DNA of 64,000 bases. Origin: JBBPZA01 sp963797015. GTDB lineage: Bacteria > Actinomycetota > Thermoleophilia > Solirubrobacterales > Solirubrobacteraceae. The stretch spans positions 87,259 to 151,258 of the forward strand of contig CAWCNV010000010.1 in NCBI GenBank assembly GCA_963797015.1, in the 5' to 3' direction. The position numbers were made by a program, and so were the translations under genes. The notes below the pieces were generated by a model. The model did not search any database. It saw only the letters and a list, made by a program, of their open reading frames with translations, and had not been told where the DNA came from. Each line of letters starts with the position of its first letter. Position 1 is the first letter of the stretch. Positions 41,238 to 50,931 of this stretch are shown piece by piece.

Positions 41238-41942
41238 TCAGCCGCCGGAGCTCGTAGTCGGCGTCGCCCCCTGCGGAGCCTGCGTACCGCCTCCGGTCGC
41301 GCCCTGCTGGGCCTGCTGCTTGGCGGCCTTCAGACGGTCCTTGAGCGTCGCGCGCATGTCCTTCGGCGTGAGGTCCAGCGCGCGCGCGGCGGCGAGGTCG
41401 CCCGTGCGGTTCTGGCGCGCCGCGTAGGAGAAGACCGCGAGCTGGAAGAAGCCCTCCGGCGTCGGCTTGGCGTCGTTGACGATCTGCTGGGCCTTCGCCG
41501 CGTCGGCCGGCCGGTTGAGCTGCACGAAGGTCTGGACGGCGAGCGTCGCGAGCCGCGGATCGGGCTTGTCGTTGGCCAGCGCCAGGTAGCGGTTCCAGGC
41601 CTGAGCGACCCCCGGCAGCTTCTTGACGCCGTCCTGGCTGAAGGTCCCGGTGTTGGGGTCGGCCCCCGACGCGGCCTCCTGGTAGCGCACGCGGGTCAGC
41701 GCCGCCCACGCCGCCGGGTTCGACGGCTGCTGGGCGGTGCGCTTCTCGGCCGCCTTGACCTCCTTATCGAAGCTGGTGTTCGAGCTCGAGTTCCCGCAGC
41801 CGTTGGAGACGTCGAACACCCCGCCCGACGTCGCCCCGCCGATCCCGAACCCGACCAGGCCGACGGCCATGAGCACGGCGAGCAGCGAGTAGATGACCTT
41901 GATGCCCCGCCTGCGGGCAGGGCTGCGCAGATCGAACAGCAC
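41238..41942 (-). CDS. Membrane-anchored tetratricopeptide-like protein
   Basis: A 234-residue protein starting at GTG 41942. One membrane segment (IYSLLAVLMAVGLVGFGIG) follows a short basic tail, then a Gly/Ser-rich stretch and helices that look like TPR pairs (QPSNPAAWAALTRVRYQEAA, VAQAWNRYLALANDKPDPRL, LATLAVQTFVQLNRPADAAK). The C-terminus is Gln, Gly and Thr rich. It is probably an extracytoplasmic protein-protein interaction module. It lies directly downstream of tatC on the same strand and upstream of tRNA-Lys; a link to Tat export is only positional. Confidence 0.75.
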   Translation of the reverse strand: MLFDLRSPARRRGIKVIYSLLAVLMAVGLVGFGIGGATSGGVFDVSNGCGNSSSNTSFDKEVKAAEKRTAQQPSNPAAWAALTRVRYQEAASGADPNTGTFSQDGVKKLPGVAQAWNRYLALANDKPDPRLATLAVQTFVQLNRPADAAKAQQIVNDAKPTPEGFFQLAVFSYAARQNRTGDLAAARALDLTPKDMRATLKDRLKAAKQQAQQGATGGGTQAPQGATPTTSSGG

Positions 41943-41971
41943 GGACGGGGATGCTAGATGGTTGATTGCAT

Positions 41972-42952
41972 CTAGCCGGGGTCCGGCTCGAGCTCGCCTT
42001 CGTCGACGCTCGCGCCGCGCTTGACGCGGCGGTCCACCCAGGAGGCCATCAACACGCTGCCCTCGTAGAGCACGAGCAGTGGCAGCATGGCGATCAGCAT
42101 CGTCACCGGATCGGTCCCGGGCAGCAGCATCGCTATGACGGCGATGACGACGATCGCGTAGCGGCGGTTCTTGCGCAGCTGGCGCGGGGAGATCACCCCG
42201 AGGCGCGTGAGCGCGAGGATCCCGATCGGGAGCTGGAACAGGATCCCGAGCGAGATCATCGTCATCAGCTCGAAGCGGTAGTAGTCGCGCGCCTGCACGA
42301 AGATGTCGAAGTTCGAGCTGTTGAAGTTCTGCAGGAACTTGATCGCCGGCGGGATCACCGCGAAGTAGGCGAACACCGCACCGGCGAGGAACAGCCCCGG
42401 GATGGCCAGCATCAGCGGCGTCGCCACCCGCCGCTCGCGCTCCGTGAACGCCGGCAGCACAAACGCATAGAGCTCGTACAGGACCACCGGCAGCGACAGC
42501 AGCACCGCGAACGCGAACACGACGGTGATCGAGGCGGTGAAGGGCTCGCTCACCCCGATCGTGACCGGCTTGCGCTTCGGGGCCGAGCGCGGGAGCGAGG
42601 ACGCAGTGGCGCGCAGGTCGTCGGCCGACTGCGCGAGCGATGCTCGCGTCGCAGCGTCGCCGACGCCCTTGTCCGCGGCCAGCCGGTCGAGCGAGCCGCT
42701 CAGGCTCTGAAGCGAGGTCCGCAGCTTGGACTGGGAGGCCGCGTTCTGCTCGAGCGGCCCGCTGCCGGCGTTGGTCGTGGTGTTCTCGAGCGGCCGGTTG
42801 AGTACGTCGAGCAGCGGCCCCTGCTGCCACAGGCACAGCCCGAAGGCCACCGCCAGCGTGAGGACGCAGACGATGAGGCGCTGGCGCAGCTCGTCGAGGT
42901 GCTCGACGAGGCTCAGCCGATCGTCGTGCCCGACGGGCCGGACCTTCGCCAT
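41972..42952 (-). CDS. tatC: Sec-independent protein translocase TatC with an enlarged first periplasmic loop
   Basis: A 326-residue inner-membrane receptor for twin-arginine signals. SLVEHLDELRQRLIV at the start and the later EPFTASITVVFAFAVLLSLP, YELYAFVLPAFTERERR and FAYFAVIPPAIKFLQ are family hallmarks, with six membrane segments. Between about residues 57 and 128, in the first periplasmic loop, there is an extra helical insert of about 65 residues rich in Ser, Leu, Asp and Gln that standard TatC proteins lack. tatA lies 22 bases upstream. The Rieske protein in this window has a twin-arginine signal and is a likely client. Confidence 0.95.
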   Translation of the reverse strand: MAKVRPVGHDDRLSLVEHLDELRQRLIVCVLTLAVAFGLCLWQQGPLLDVLNRPLENTTTNAGSGPLEQNAASQSKLRTSLQSLSGSLDRLAADKGVGDAATRASLAQSADDLRATASSLPRSAPKRKPVTIGVSEPFTASITVVFAFAVLLSLPVVLYELYAFVLPAFTERERRVATPLMLAIPGLFLAGAVFAYFAVIPPAIKFLQNFNSSNFDIFVQARDYYRFELMTMISLGILFQLPIGILALTRLGVISPRQLRKNRRYAIVVIAVIAMLLPGTDPVTMLIAMLPLLVLYEGSVLMASWVDRRVKRGASVDEGELEPDPG

Positions 42953-42974
42953 GGTTGAGGGCCCGAGCCCGCGC

Positions 42975-43238
42975 TCAGGACTCGACGCGCTCGGGCGCGG
43001 GCTTGCGCTTCGTGTCGGCGATCTGCTCGTCCGCTTCCGCAGCGGTGCTGGTCAGCGACGGCTTGTCGTCCTCGTCGTCCTCGTCGTCCTTGGACTTGCC
43101 GCTGATGGAGTCCTTGAACTCGCGAAGTCCCGCGCCGAGCGAGCGGCCCACTCCGGGCAGCCGCTTGGGTCCGAAGATCACGAGCACGATGACCAGCACG
43201 ATCAGGAGCTCGGGGATGCCGATGCTGCCTGGGAGCAT
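42975..43238 (-). CDS. tatA: Sec-independent protein translocase TatA
   Basis: An 87-residue pore-forming Tat subunit. MLPGSIGIPELLIVLVIVLV is the single membrane helix, FGPKRLPGVGRSLGAGLREF is the hinge and amphipathic helix with the conserved FGPKRLP, and an acidic tail follows. ATG 43238 has an excellent Shine-Dalgarno (GGAGGAAGAC before it); a longer frame to 43367 is spurious. It is divergent from the zinc-ribbon gene. Confidence 0.95.
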   Translation of the reverse strand: MLPGSIGIPELLIVLVIVLVIFGPKRLPGVGRSLGAGLREFKDSISGKSKDDEDDEDDKPSLTSTAAEADEQIADTKRKPAPERVES

Positions 43239-43390
43239 GTCTTCCTCCGGTTGGTGGTCGGTTAACGGTACCGCGTGCCGCCGCGGGGCCCTCCGGAACC
43301 CGCCGCGCCGGACGGTCCGACTGCCCATACGTCCAGAATCGGGTCCCGGGGCAGTCAAGTCGCCCACGAACCGGGCCGATATAGCGAGCG

Positions 43391-43792
43391 ATGAAGCCGC
43401 AGTCAGAGCATCCGCAGGAGGTCAGGCGCGTCGTGCTGCCGAGCGGGAAGGCGATCGAGGTCGTCTACTACCAGAAGCTTCCCGGCGGCCCGGTCGAGCA
43501 TGAGCAGTTGGGCGTGTGCCCGGAGTGCCGTGGCGAGCTCGTCCAGCCGGTCGACTGGGAGGAGCACGACGCCAACAGCTGGAAGATCGACCTCCGCTGC
43601 CCCAACTGCGACTGGACCGGGAACGGGATCTGGAACGAAGACGTCGTCGAGGCGTTCGACGAGGTGCTCGACCGTGGCACCCAGACCCTCCTGCGCGACC
43701 TGCGCCGGCTCGCGCGCGCCAACATGGAGGAGGAGATCGAGCGCTTCGCGGCCGCCCTGGACTCCGGGAACATCCTCCCCGAGGACTTCTAG
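43391..43792 (+). CDS. Small zinc-ribbon protein of unknown function
   Basis: A 133-residue cytosolic protein. After a short beta segment (RRVVLPSGKAIEVVYYQKLP), two CxxC pairs (VCPECRGEL, RCPNCDWTG) form a probable zinc ribbon at about residues 42-78. A C-terminal helix (EAFDEVLDRGTQTLLRDLRR) is acidic and amphipathic. The stretch GATATAG just before the ATG may be a -10 box. I do not know the family. It is divergent from tatA, and an intrinsic terminator follows. Confidence 0.75.
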   Translation: MKPQSEHPQEVRRVVLPSGKAIEVVYYQKLPGGPVEHEQLGVCPECRGELVQPVDWEEHDANSWKIDLRCPNCDWTGNGIWNEDVVEAFDEVLDRGTQTLLRDLRRLARANMEEEIERFAAALDSGNILPEDF

Positions 43793-43801
43793 AAGGCTCG
43801 T

Positions 43802-43844
43802 GAAAAACGACGACCCGACCGGGGCGGTCGTGTCGGACTTTTTC
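43802..43844. terminator. Bidirectional intrinsic terminator
   Basis: CGACCCGACCG pairs with CGGTCGTGTCG (one mismatch) around a GGG loop, flanked by an A run on the left and TTTTT on the right. It lies between the convergent zinc-ribbon and polyprenyl synthase genes and can serve both strands. Confidence 0.75.
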
Positions 43845-43903
43845 GCAGGTCTCCTTAGGCGCCGAAGCTGCGCGGCGGGGGCAGGACGCCCCGCCGCGCT
43901 GCC

Positions 43904-44872
43904 TTACCTGTAACGCTCCACCACGCCGTCGGCGACCAGCTCGAGCGCCGCGCGCTGCTCGCGCGGCAGCTCGGGCAGGCCCGCCTTGGCCTCCGCGACG
44001 ATCGCGAGCGCGCGGCGGCGGGCCTCCTCGAGCGCCCCGGTGGCCTCGATCCGTTCGCACACGCGGGCGGCGTCGCCGGGAGTGCTCACCTTGCGCAGGT
44101 CGAGCGCGGCCAGCTCGGGGTCGCGCCCGCGGGCGATGATCAGCGGCAGCGTGACCGTCCCGTCGAGGAGGTCGGTCCCCGGGCGCTTGCCGGTGCGCCG
44201 CTCGGGCCCGGCGACGTCGAGCACGTCGTCGAGGAGCTGGAAGGCGAGGCCGATCGCGCGCCCGAAGTCGCCGAGCGCCCGCGCCGGCCCTCCGGCCTCG
44301 AGCGCGCCGAGCTCGGCCGCGGCCTCGAACAGGCGCGCGGTCTTGAGCTCGCACCGCCACAGGTAGCGCTCGACCGACACCCCGGTGTCCCACGCATCCG
44401 CTCGCTGGGCCAGCTCGCCCTGCGCCAGCGCCGAGCCGGCCTGCGAGAGCACGCGGACCTCGTCCGCGCGGCCGTTGCGCACGAGCTCCGCGAACGCGCG
44501 CGAGAACAACAGGTCGCCGGTTGCGGTCGCCATCCCGCGGCCGGAGCGCGCCACGACCGTGGGCGCTCCACGGCGCACGGCCGCGCCGTCCAGGACGTCG
44601 TCGTGGACGAGCGTCGCCGAGTGCACGAGCTCGACGGCCGCCGCCGCGCGGACCAGCCCCGGCGACGAGTCCCGCCCCGCGGCGAGGAACAGCAGCAGCG
44701 GGCGCATGCGCTTGCCGCCCGCCGCGATCGTGGCCTGCGCCTCGCGGGCGAGCACCTCGCCGTGGTCGCAGCCGAGCTCCCCCAGGCGCGCCTCGAGGCG
44801 CTCCATCAGCGGCGGCAGATGGGCGCCGCCGGCGTGCACGACGGCCTCGACGCTTGCGGTGATCGCGGTCAC
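43904..44872 (-). CDS. Polyprenyl diphosphate synthase (menaquinone side chain)
   Basis: A 322-residue trans-prenyltransferase. GGKRMRPLLLFLAAG, the first aspartate motif LVHDDVLDGAAVRRGAPT (Asp91, 92, 95) and the second FQLLDDVLDVAG (Asp215, 216, 219) are intact, with GTDLLDGTVTLPLI after them. Chain length is probably long (C35 to C50) because small residues precede the first motif, but this is an inference. Its GTG start overlaps the menG stop (GTGA), which ties it to menaquinone synthesis for the nearby bc complex. Confidence 0.92.
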   Translation of the reverse strand: MTAITASVEAVVHAGGAHLPPLMERLEARLGELGCDHGEVLAREAQATIAAGGKRMRPLLLFLAAGRDSSPGLVRAAAAVELVHSATLVHDDVLDGAAVRRGAPTVVARSGRGMATATGDLLFSRAFAELVRNGRADEVRVLSQAGSALAQGELAQRADAWDTGVSVERYLWRCELKTARLFEAAAELGALEAGGPARALGDFGRAIGLAFQLLDDVLDVAGPERRTGKRPGTDLLDGTVTLPLIIARGRDPELAALDLRKVSTPGDAARVCERIEATGALEEARRRALAIVAEAKAGLPELPREQRAALELVADGVVERYR

Positions 44873-45588
44873 CCCGCCACCTCGCCGACGTGGATGGCGA
44901 TGATCCCGCCGGCGGTGAGCAGCCAGCGGATGCGCTCGAGCCCGGCGTGCGCCATCGCCGCGGCGAGCTCCTCGGGCCCCGGGAAGCGCCGCACCGAGGA
45001 CGGCAGGTAGCTGTAGGCCGAGCTGTCGCCCGCCAGGCCGCCGAGCGCGGGCACGACCTGATCGAACCAGACGCCGAAGAACCACGACAGCGGCGGGCGC
45101 CGCGGAGCGGTGATCTCGAGCACCACCACGCGTCCGCCCGGTCGCACGACGCGCGCCATCTCGGCGAGCCCGGCGTCGAGGTCCGACAGGTTGCGGGCGC
45201 CGAAGCCGATCGTCGCGGCATCGAAGGAGGCGTCCGGGTACGGGAGCGCGAGCGCGCTGCCGTGCTCGAAGCTCAGCCCCGGCGCCTTGGCCCGCGCCAG
45301 CTCGAGCATGCGCTCGGAGAAGTCGAGTCCCACGACCTCGCCTTCGGGCCCGACGCGCCGCGCGAGCTCGATCGCGAGGTCGCCGGTGCCGGTCGCGACG
45401 TCGAGCGCGTGCGCTCCGGGCCCGAGCACGGCGAGGTCGGCGGCGCGGGCGCGCCAGTGGTGGTGCAGCCCGGCGGTCATGACGCCGTTCATGCGGTCGT
45501 AGACGCCGGCGATGCGGTCGAACATCGCCCGCACCTGGCTCTCCGGGAGAGTGCCGGCGCGCGCGTCCACGGAGGGCGCGGCGGTCAT
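44869..45588 (-). CDS. menG: Demethylmenaquinone methyltransferase
   Basis: A 239-residue SAM-dependent enzyme of the UbiE/MenG family that adds the last methyl group of menaquinone. VRAMFDRIAGVYDRMNGVMT is the family start, LDVATGTGDLAIELARRVG the SAM motif, DFSERMLELAR follows, and the late motif SYSYLPSSVRRFPGPEEL is close to the UbiE signature. ATG 45588 lies 8 bases after the true stop of qcrC. It overlaps the polyprenyl synthase start. Confidence 0.93.
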   Translation of the reverse strand: MTAAPSVDARAGTLPESQVRAMFDRIAGVYDRMNGVMTAGLHHHWRARAADLAVLGPGAHALDVATGTGDLAIELARRVGPEGEVVGLDFSERMLELARAKAPGLSFEHGSALALPYPDASFDAATIGFGARNLSDLDAGLAEMARVVRPGGRVVVLEITAPRRPPLSWFFGVWFDQVVPALGGLAGDSSAYSYLPSSVRRFPGPEELAAAMAHAGLERIRWLLTAGGIIAIHVGEVAG

Positions 45589-45596
45589 CCTCCCCC

Positions 45597-46323
45597 TCAG
45601 CGCAGCTGCGACAGGAAGTCGACCAGGGCGTTCAGCTTCTGCGGCGGCAGGTTGGCGTAGCGAGGGCATCGGCGCGGTCGGGTTCTGCAGCGTGCGCATG
45701 ATCGCCTGCCTGGGCAGCCGACCGCCGATGTCGCCGAGCTCAGGGCCCGGGCCGTCGTTGCCGTTCTCGCCGATCTTGTGGCAGGCCAGGCAGCCGGACT
45801 GCGCGGCGACGAGCTTGCCGGCGTTGAACTGGTTGCGCTGCTGGGCGGTCAGTCCTGCCGGCGCCTTCTTATCGATCTCCGTCGGCGAGCCGGCGTTCGC
45901 GCCGAGGTAGGTCAGGTAGCCCATCGCGAAGATCGTGAGGATTCCCGCCGTGGTGGCGATCGGACGCCGTTCCGGACGCCGCTCGGGGCTGCGGTCGTAG
46001 AACGGCAGCAGGAACAGCAGGATCATCGCGATCGTCGGCACGCCGATCGCCGCCAGCGGCGTCAGATAGTTGGGCTTGATGACCCTTAGGAGCTCGAAGA
46101 GGAAGTAGAAGTACCACTCCGGGCGCGGTACGTAGGTGGTCGTGGTCGCGTCCGCCTTGGGCCCGAGCTCGGCGCCGAGGACGATCGCCAGCGTGATGAT
46201 CACCGCCATCACGACGCACGCCATCGCCCCGTCCTTCGCCACCGCGTAGGGGAAGAACGGCTTCCCCTGTGACTTGAGCACGGAGTAGTCGCGGAGGTAG
46301 CTCTCCTTCTGGGCCTGGTTCAT
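45597..46323 (-). CDS. qcrC: Menaquinol:cytochrome c reductase subunit IV fused to cytochrome c (frame broken by one extra base)
   Basis: This subunit combines the three C-terminal helices of cytochrome b (subunit IV) with a cytochrome c domain, as in the Bacillus complex. VPRPEWYFYFLFELLRVIKP holds the quinol-site PEW motif, and SGCLACHK binds heme c. Near 45660 the frame shifts by one base: TCGCTACGCC should read TCCTACGCC or similar, after which YANLPPQKLNALVDFLSQLR would end the protein at 45597. Without this, the frame runs on into menG. ATG 46323 is the start, 11 bases after qcrB. The proximity to the C-terminus makes an assembly error likely. Confidence 0.85.
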
Positions 46324-46334
46324 CTCGCGCTCCG

Positions 46335-47147
46335 CTAGACCTCGGCCTCGCGCAGCTTCTCCTCCTGCTCGGCCTTCAGCCACGGGGGCGCCGTCGTCCC
46401 GAGCTTGGCCACCAGGTAGAGGTGGGCGCCGATCAGCGCGATCAGCGCGCCGGGCACGAGCAGCATGTGGATCGCGTAGAAGCGCGACAGCGTCGTGGCC
46501 CCGAACTCCGGCCCCGCGCGCAGGAAGTCCGAGAGGTACGGGCCGACGAGCGGGCCGGTGCCGTTGATGTTCACGCCGACGATCGTCGCCCAGTAGGAGC
46601 GCTGGTCGAAGGGCAGCAGGTAGCCCGTGAACGACATCGTCATGGTCAGGATCAGCAGCACCACGCCGATGATCCAGTTGAGCTCGCGCGGGTACTTGTA
46701 GGCGCCGAAGAAGAACGTGCGCCCCATGTGCAGGAAGATCAGCACGACCATCACCGACGAGCCCCACTTGTGCATGCCCCGCACGAACTCGCCCAGGAAC
46801 GCCTCGTTGGTGACGTAGCGGATCGACTCGTAGGCGCGCGTGGGCGACGGGTCGTAGAACATCGCCAGGAACACGCCGGTCACCGCCTGCGAGAGGAAGG
46901 CGAACAGCGTGGCCGACCCCAGCGTGTAGAACCAGTTCGTCCCCTTCGGGATCTTGCGGAACATGACCCAGCGCAGGCCGCCGGAGAGCGACGTGCGCTC
47001 GTCGACCCAGTCGGCGGCCGAGATCCCGGCTTCCTGCGCGTCCCTGGCAATGCGCTCGCGCGGCTTGAGCTTCGTGTCGCCGTTGAGGTCCTCGCCCGGT
47101 TGCGGCGGGCGTGGCTTGAGGGCGTCCGGGACGGGGACCTTGGGCAT
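46335..47147 (-). CDS. qcrB: Cytochrome b subunit of menaquinol:cytochrome c reductase (b6-like)
   Basis: A 270-residue membrane protein equal to the N-terminal half of cytochrome b, with four heme-binding helices. HKWGSSVMVVLIFLHMGRTF and FYAIHMLLVPGALIALIGAH provide the paired histidines for the two b hemes, and FTGYLLPFDQRSYWA forms part of the quinol site. The long charged N-terminus of about 60 residues is cytoplasmic. Its ATG overlaps the Rieske stop by ATGA, and qcrC follows 11 bases later. Confidence 0.94.
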   Translation of the reverse strand: MPKVPVPDALKPRPPQPGEDLNGDTKLKPRERIARDAQEAGISAADWVDERTSLSGGLRWVMFRKIPKGTNWFYTLGSATLFAFLSQAVTGVFLAMFYDPSPTRAYESIRYVTNEAFLGEFVRGMHKWGSSVMVVLIFLHMGRTFFFGAYKYPRELNWIIGVVLLILTMTMSFTGYLLPFDQRSYWATIVGVNINGTGPLVGPYLSDFLRAGPEFGATTLSRFYAIHMLLVPGALIALIGAHLYLVAKLGTTAPPWLKAEQEEKLREAEV

Positions 47148-47839
47148 CAGAACGCCTTCTGGCCCGAGCCCTTGGGCGGGCTGGGGGTGGAGAAGCGCGG
47201 CGGGTAGGCGTAGGGCCCGATGCCGTCCAGGGGCTCGGCCGGATCGCGCGGATCGAAGCGCTGGAGCTCCGAGTTCACGCTGTAGCGCGGCCCGAGCTGC
47301 ACACGGCCGTTGCGGATGCGCGTGTAGAAGCGGTCGAGCGGGCGTACCGGAGGGCCGCCGCTGCGCTGGCCGGTGAAGTCGTAGACGCCGCCGTGGCAGG
47401 GGCAGACGAAGCGCTGGGAGGCCTCGATGTAGCGCACCGGGCAGCCCAGGTGCATGCAGCGCGTGGAGATCGCGATGATCTGGTTGAACTGGTCGGGCTT
47501 GTCGGTGTCCAGCTGCGGGTTGCGCTTGCGGACGTAGGCGGTGGACTTCCCGGCCTCGCCGATCCCGGGCACGATCTGGATGACCTTGGGCGTGTAGTTC
47601 GTCTCGTTGAAGTCGTCGACCGCGCCGATGTCCTGCCAGCGGAACTCCTGGCGCTCGAACACCGGGCCCAGCGCGAAGCCCAGCGCAGGCAGTCCGAAGG
47701 CGGCCGAGGCGATACCCCCTGCAGCAAGGGCCCCGCCCGTCATGAAGCGGCGGCGGGTGACGGTCTCGCCCTCGAACCCGCCCGGGATGTTCCGGTCGAG
47801 CGTGTACGGCGACTTGGCTTTCTGGCGTCGGTCGGGCAC
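47147..47839 (-). CDS. qcrA: Rieske iron-sulfur protein of the bc complex
   Basis: A 230-residue protein carrying the [2Fe-2S] cluster that accepts electrons from menaquinol. CTRCMHLGC and CPCHGGVYD supply the two Cys and two His ligands. The N-terminus has a twin-arginine signal (TRRRFMTGGALAAGG) that remains as anchor, fitting the nearby tatA/tatC genes. It starts with GTG 47839 and heads the qcrABC operon. Confidence 0.95.
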   Translation of the reverse strand: MPDRRQKAKSPYTLDRNIPGGFEGETVTRRRFMTGGALAAGGIASAAFGLPALGFALGPVFERQEFRWQDIGAVDDFNETNYTPKVIQIVPGIGEAGKSTAYVRKRNPQLDTDKPDQFNQIIAISTRCMHLGCPVRYIEASQRFVCPCHGGVYDFTGQRSGGPPVRPLDRFYTRIRNGRVQLGPRYSVNSELQRFDPRDPAEPLDGIGPYAYPPRFSTPSPPKGSGQKAF

Positions 47840-47874
47840 GGGTTCGGCGAGGCAGAACGATACCTCTGCAGAGC

Positions 47875-48447
47875 CTACGCGGGGGGCCCGGGTGGTGGCT
47901 CAGATCGCCGGTCTGCGGGCGGCCCGTCGTCGCGCGCCCGGCGCGCGGCCGCCCGCAGAGCCTCGGCCGCCGCCGGCTCACAGCCACGCGCCGCGGCCTT
48001 GGCTCGCTGGTGGGCCTCGGACGGTCCCCAGCCCACGGCCACCGCGCCGGCCTCCCAGACCGCCTCGGCCAGCTCCGGCGCTCCGGCGGCGTGGGCGCCG
48101 GCGCTCAGCGAGATCACGTCGGCGAGCTCGGCGACGGCCTCGAGGTCGCCGAGCTCGGCCAGCCGAGCGAGGCCGAGGGCGTAGAGGCGGTCACCGGCGA
48201 GCAGAGCGAGGTCCGCGTCCGCGGTCGCCACGATCCGCGGGGTGCCGTAGTGCAGCTCATAGCCCTCGCGGATCGCCTCGACCAGCAGCTCGTAGTCGCG
48301 CTCGCGGCCCGAGGTCCGCGGCCCGGCGGCGGCCAGCGCCCCGTAGCGCTCGGGGGTGTCTCGGTGCGGGTCGGGCACGACGAGCGCGCCGGCCAGCGGT
48401 CCGCCCTCGTCCTCGAGAAGCCGGCACAGACGCCGTAGCGCACTCAT
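47875..48447 (-). CDS. Cytosolic helical protein of unknown function
   Basis: A 190-residue protein I do not recognise. It is helical, with segments YELLVEAIREGYELHYGTPR and LLAGDRLYALGLARLAELGD, then LEAVAELADVISLSAGAHAA. The pattern of an aspartate-containing helix pair loosely recalls the regulatory subunit of heptaprenyl diphosphate synthase, but there are no diagnostic motifs. The C-terminal 40 residues are low in complexity. It lies 36 bases before qcrA on the same strand and could share its operon. Confidence 0.65.
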   Translation of the reverse strand: MSALRRLCRLLEDEGGPLAGALVVPDPHRDTPERYGALAAAGPRTSGRERDYELLVEAIREGYELHYGTPRIVATADADLALLAGDRLYALGLARLAELGDLEAVAELADVISLSAGAHAAGAPELAEAVWEAGAVAVGWGPSEAHQRAKAAARGCEPAAAEALRAAARRARDDGPPADRRSEPPPGPPA

Positions 48448-48505
48448 AGGCGGATCTTCGCTGAACGGGCGGGCGGGTGCGTGTGGCGGCGCGCGGGGAC
48501 CCCCC

Positions 48506-49798
<1,293 letters not shown>

Positions 49799-49808
49799 GA
49801 AGCGGCAG

Positions 49809-49869
49809 CGCTCACGAGTGCGCCCGCTCCGCACAAGGGGCGCCGGCCGCTCACGAGTGCGCCCGCTCC
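49809..49869 (-). repeat. Duplicated 3' end of ahbAB (22-bp direct repeat, period 39)
   Basis: The last codons of ahbAB with its stop (49848-49869) are repeated at 49809-49830, a period of 39 bases. The spacer before hemL therefore seems to derive from a tandem duplication of the gene end. Confidence 0.7.
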
Positions 49870-50931
49870 CACTCCTTGAAGTCGTCGGTGAAGTACAGGA
49901 GCCGGACCTTCTTGAACTCGGTCGACGAGTACAGCGTCGCGCGCTCCTCGATCCCGGTCTCGCGCGCGATCGAGTCGAGGATCGCGTCGCACTCCTCCTT
50001 GGAGCGCCCGTGGGCCATGGTGAAGACCGAGTAGGGCCAGTCGGGGTAGGTGGGGCGCTGGTAGCAGTGCGAGATCCCGCGGAACGCCGCCATGCGACCG
50101 CCGACCTCGAGGATGCGGTCGTCGGGGACCTTCCACACTCCCATCCCGTTCGCGGAGAACCCTGCCCGGCGATGGAACAGGATCGCGGCGACGCGGCGCA
50201 GGAGGCGCCGTTCGCGCATCTCGCGCATGTGCTCGAGCAGCCGTTCGACGGGCACGCCGAGCTCGCGCGCCGGCCGCTCGTAGGGCTCGGAGACGATCGG
50301 CCATGGGCCCTGCGTGGCGCGGATCACCGCGACGTCGAAATCGTCATAGGGCTGCGGCTCGACCTCGGCCGGCTCGACGGCCGCCGCCGCGGAGGCGAGC
50401 GCCTTCGTGTCGCCTTCCATCTCGAGGTCCATGCGGATCTTGAACAGCTTCAGCGTCGGCAACTGGCGGATCGACTCGGCGCCCGTCTCGCGCTGGAGCG
50501 CCTCGCAGCGTCCCATCGAGCCCAAGCGTCGAGTCGGGCTCGACAGCGATCGTGAACCAGAGGTTGAAGTCGTGGTCACGCAGGTAGTTGTGGGAGACGC
50601 CGGGGTGGGCGTTGATCAGGCGCGCGGCGCGATGCGGGTTGCCCGCGTCGACCTTGGCCGCGACCAGCATCGACTTGTACCCGAGCGCGCGCGTGTCGTA
50701 GATCGGCGTGACCTCGCGGATGATGCGCTCCTCGACGAGCCGCCCCACCCGCGTCAAAACCTCGTCCTCGGAGATCCCGGCGTCGCGCGCCACCGCAGCG
50801 AACGGGCGCGCCTCGATCGGGAAGCTGCCCTGCATGAGGTTGAGCAGCCGGCGGTCGAGGTCGTCGAGCGGGATCGCGGCGCCGCCCTTGCGGCTGCGGA
50901 CCTTCGGAGCTGCTACGGCCTTTGAAGCCAT
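49851..50931 (-). CDS. ahbAB: Siroheme decarboxylase, AhbA-AhbB fusion (frame broken by one extra base)
   Basis: Two Lrp/AsnC-like siroheme decarboxylase domains are joined in one protein of about 360 residues. The first has LDDLDRRLLNLMQGSFPIEA and GVSHNYLRDHDFNLWFTIAV; the second has FHRRAGFSANGMGVWKVPDD and SHCYQRPTYPDWPYSVFTM, which match AhbA and AhbB. Siroheme is converted to didecarboxysiroheme in the alternative heme pathway. Between the domains, near 50508, the frame shifts: ACGCTGCGAGGCG should read ACGCTGGAGGCG. ATG 50931 overlaps the hemB end by 19 bases, and the stop is at 49851. Annotation as Lrp/AsnC regulators is common but the context is heme synthesis. Confidence 0.85.

Noticed and set aside
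44869..46767. A cytochrome fused to MenG
   Set aside because: The frame runs through only because of the single-base insertion at the end of qcrC; the correct frame has a stop at 45597.
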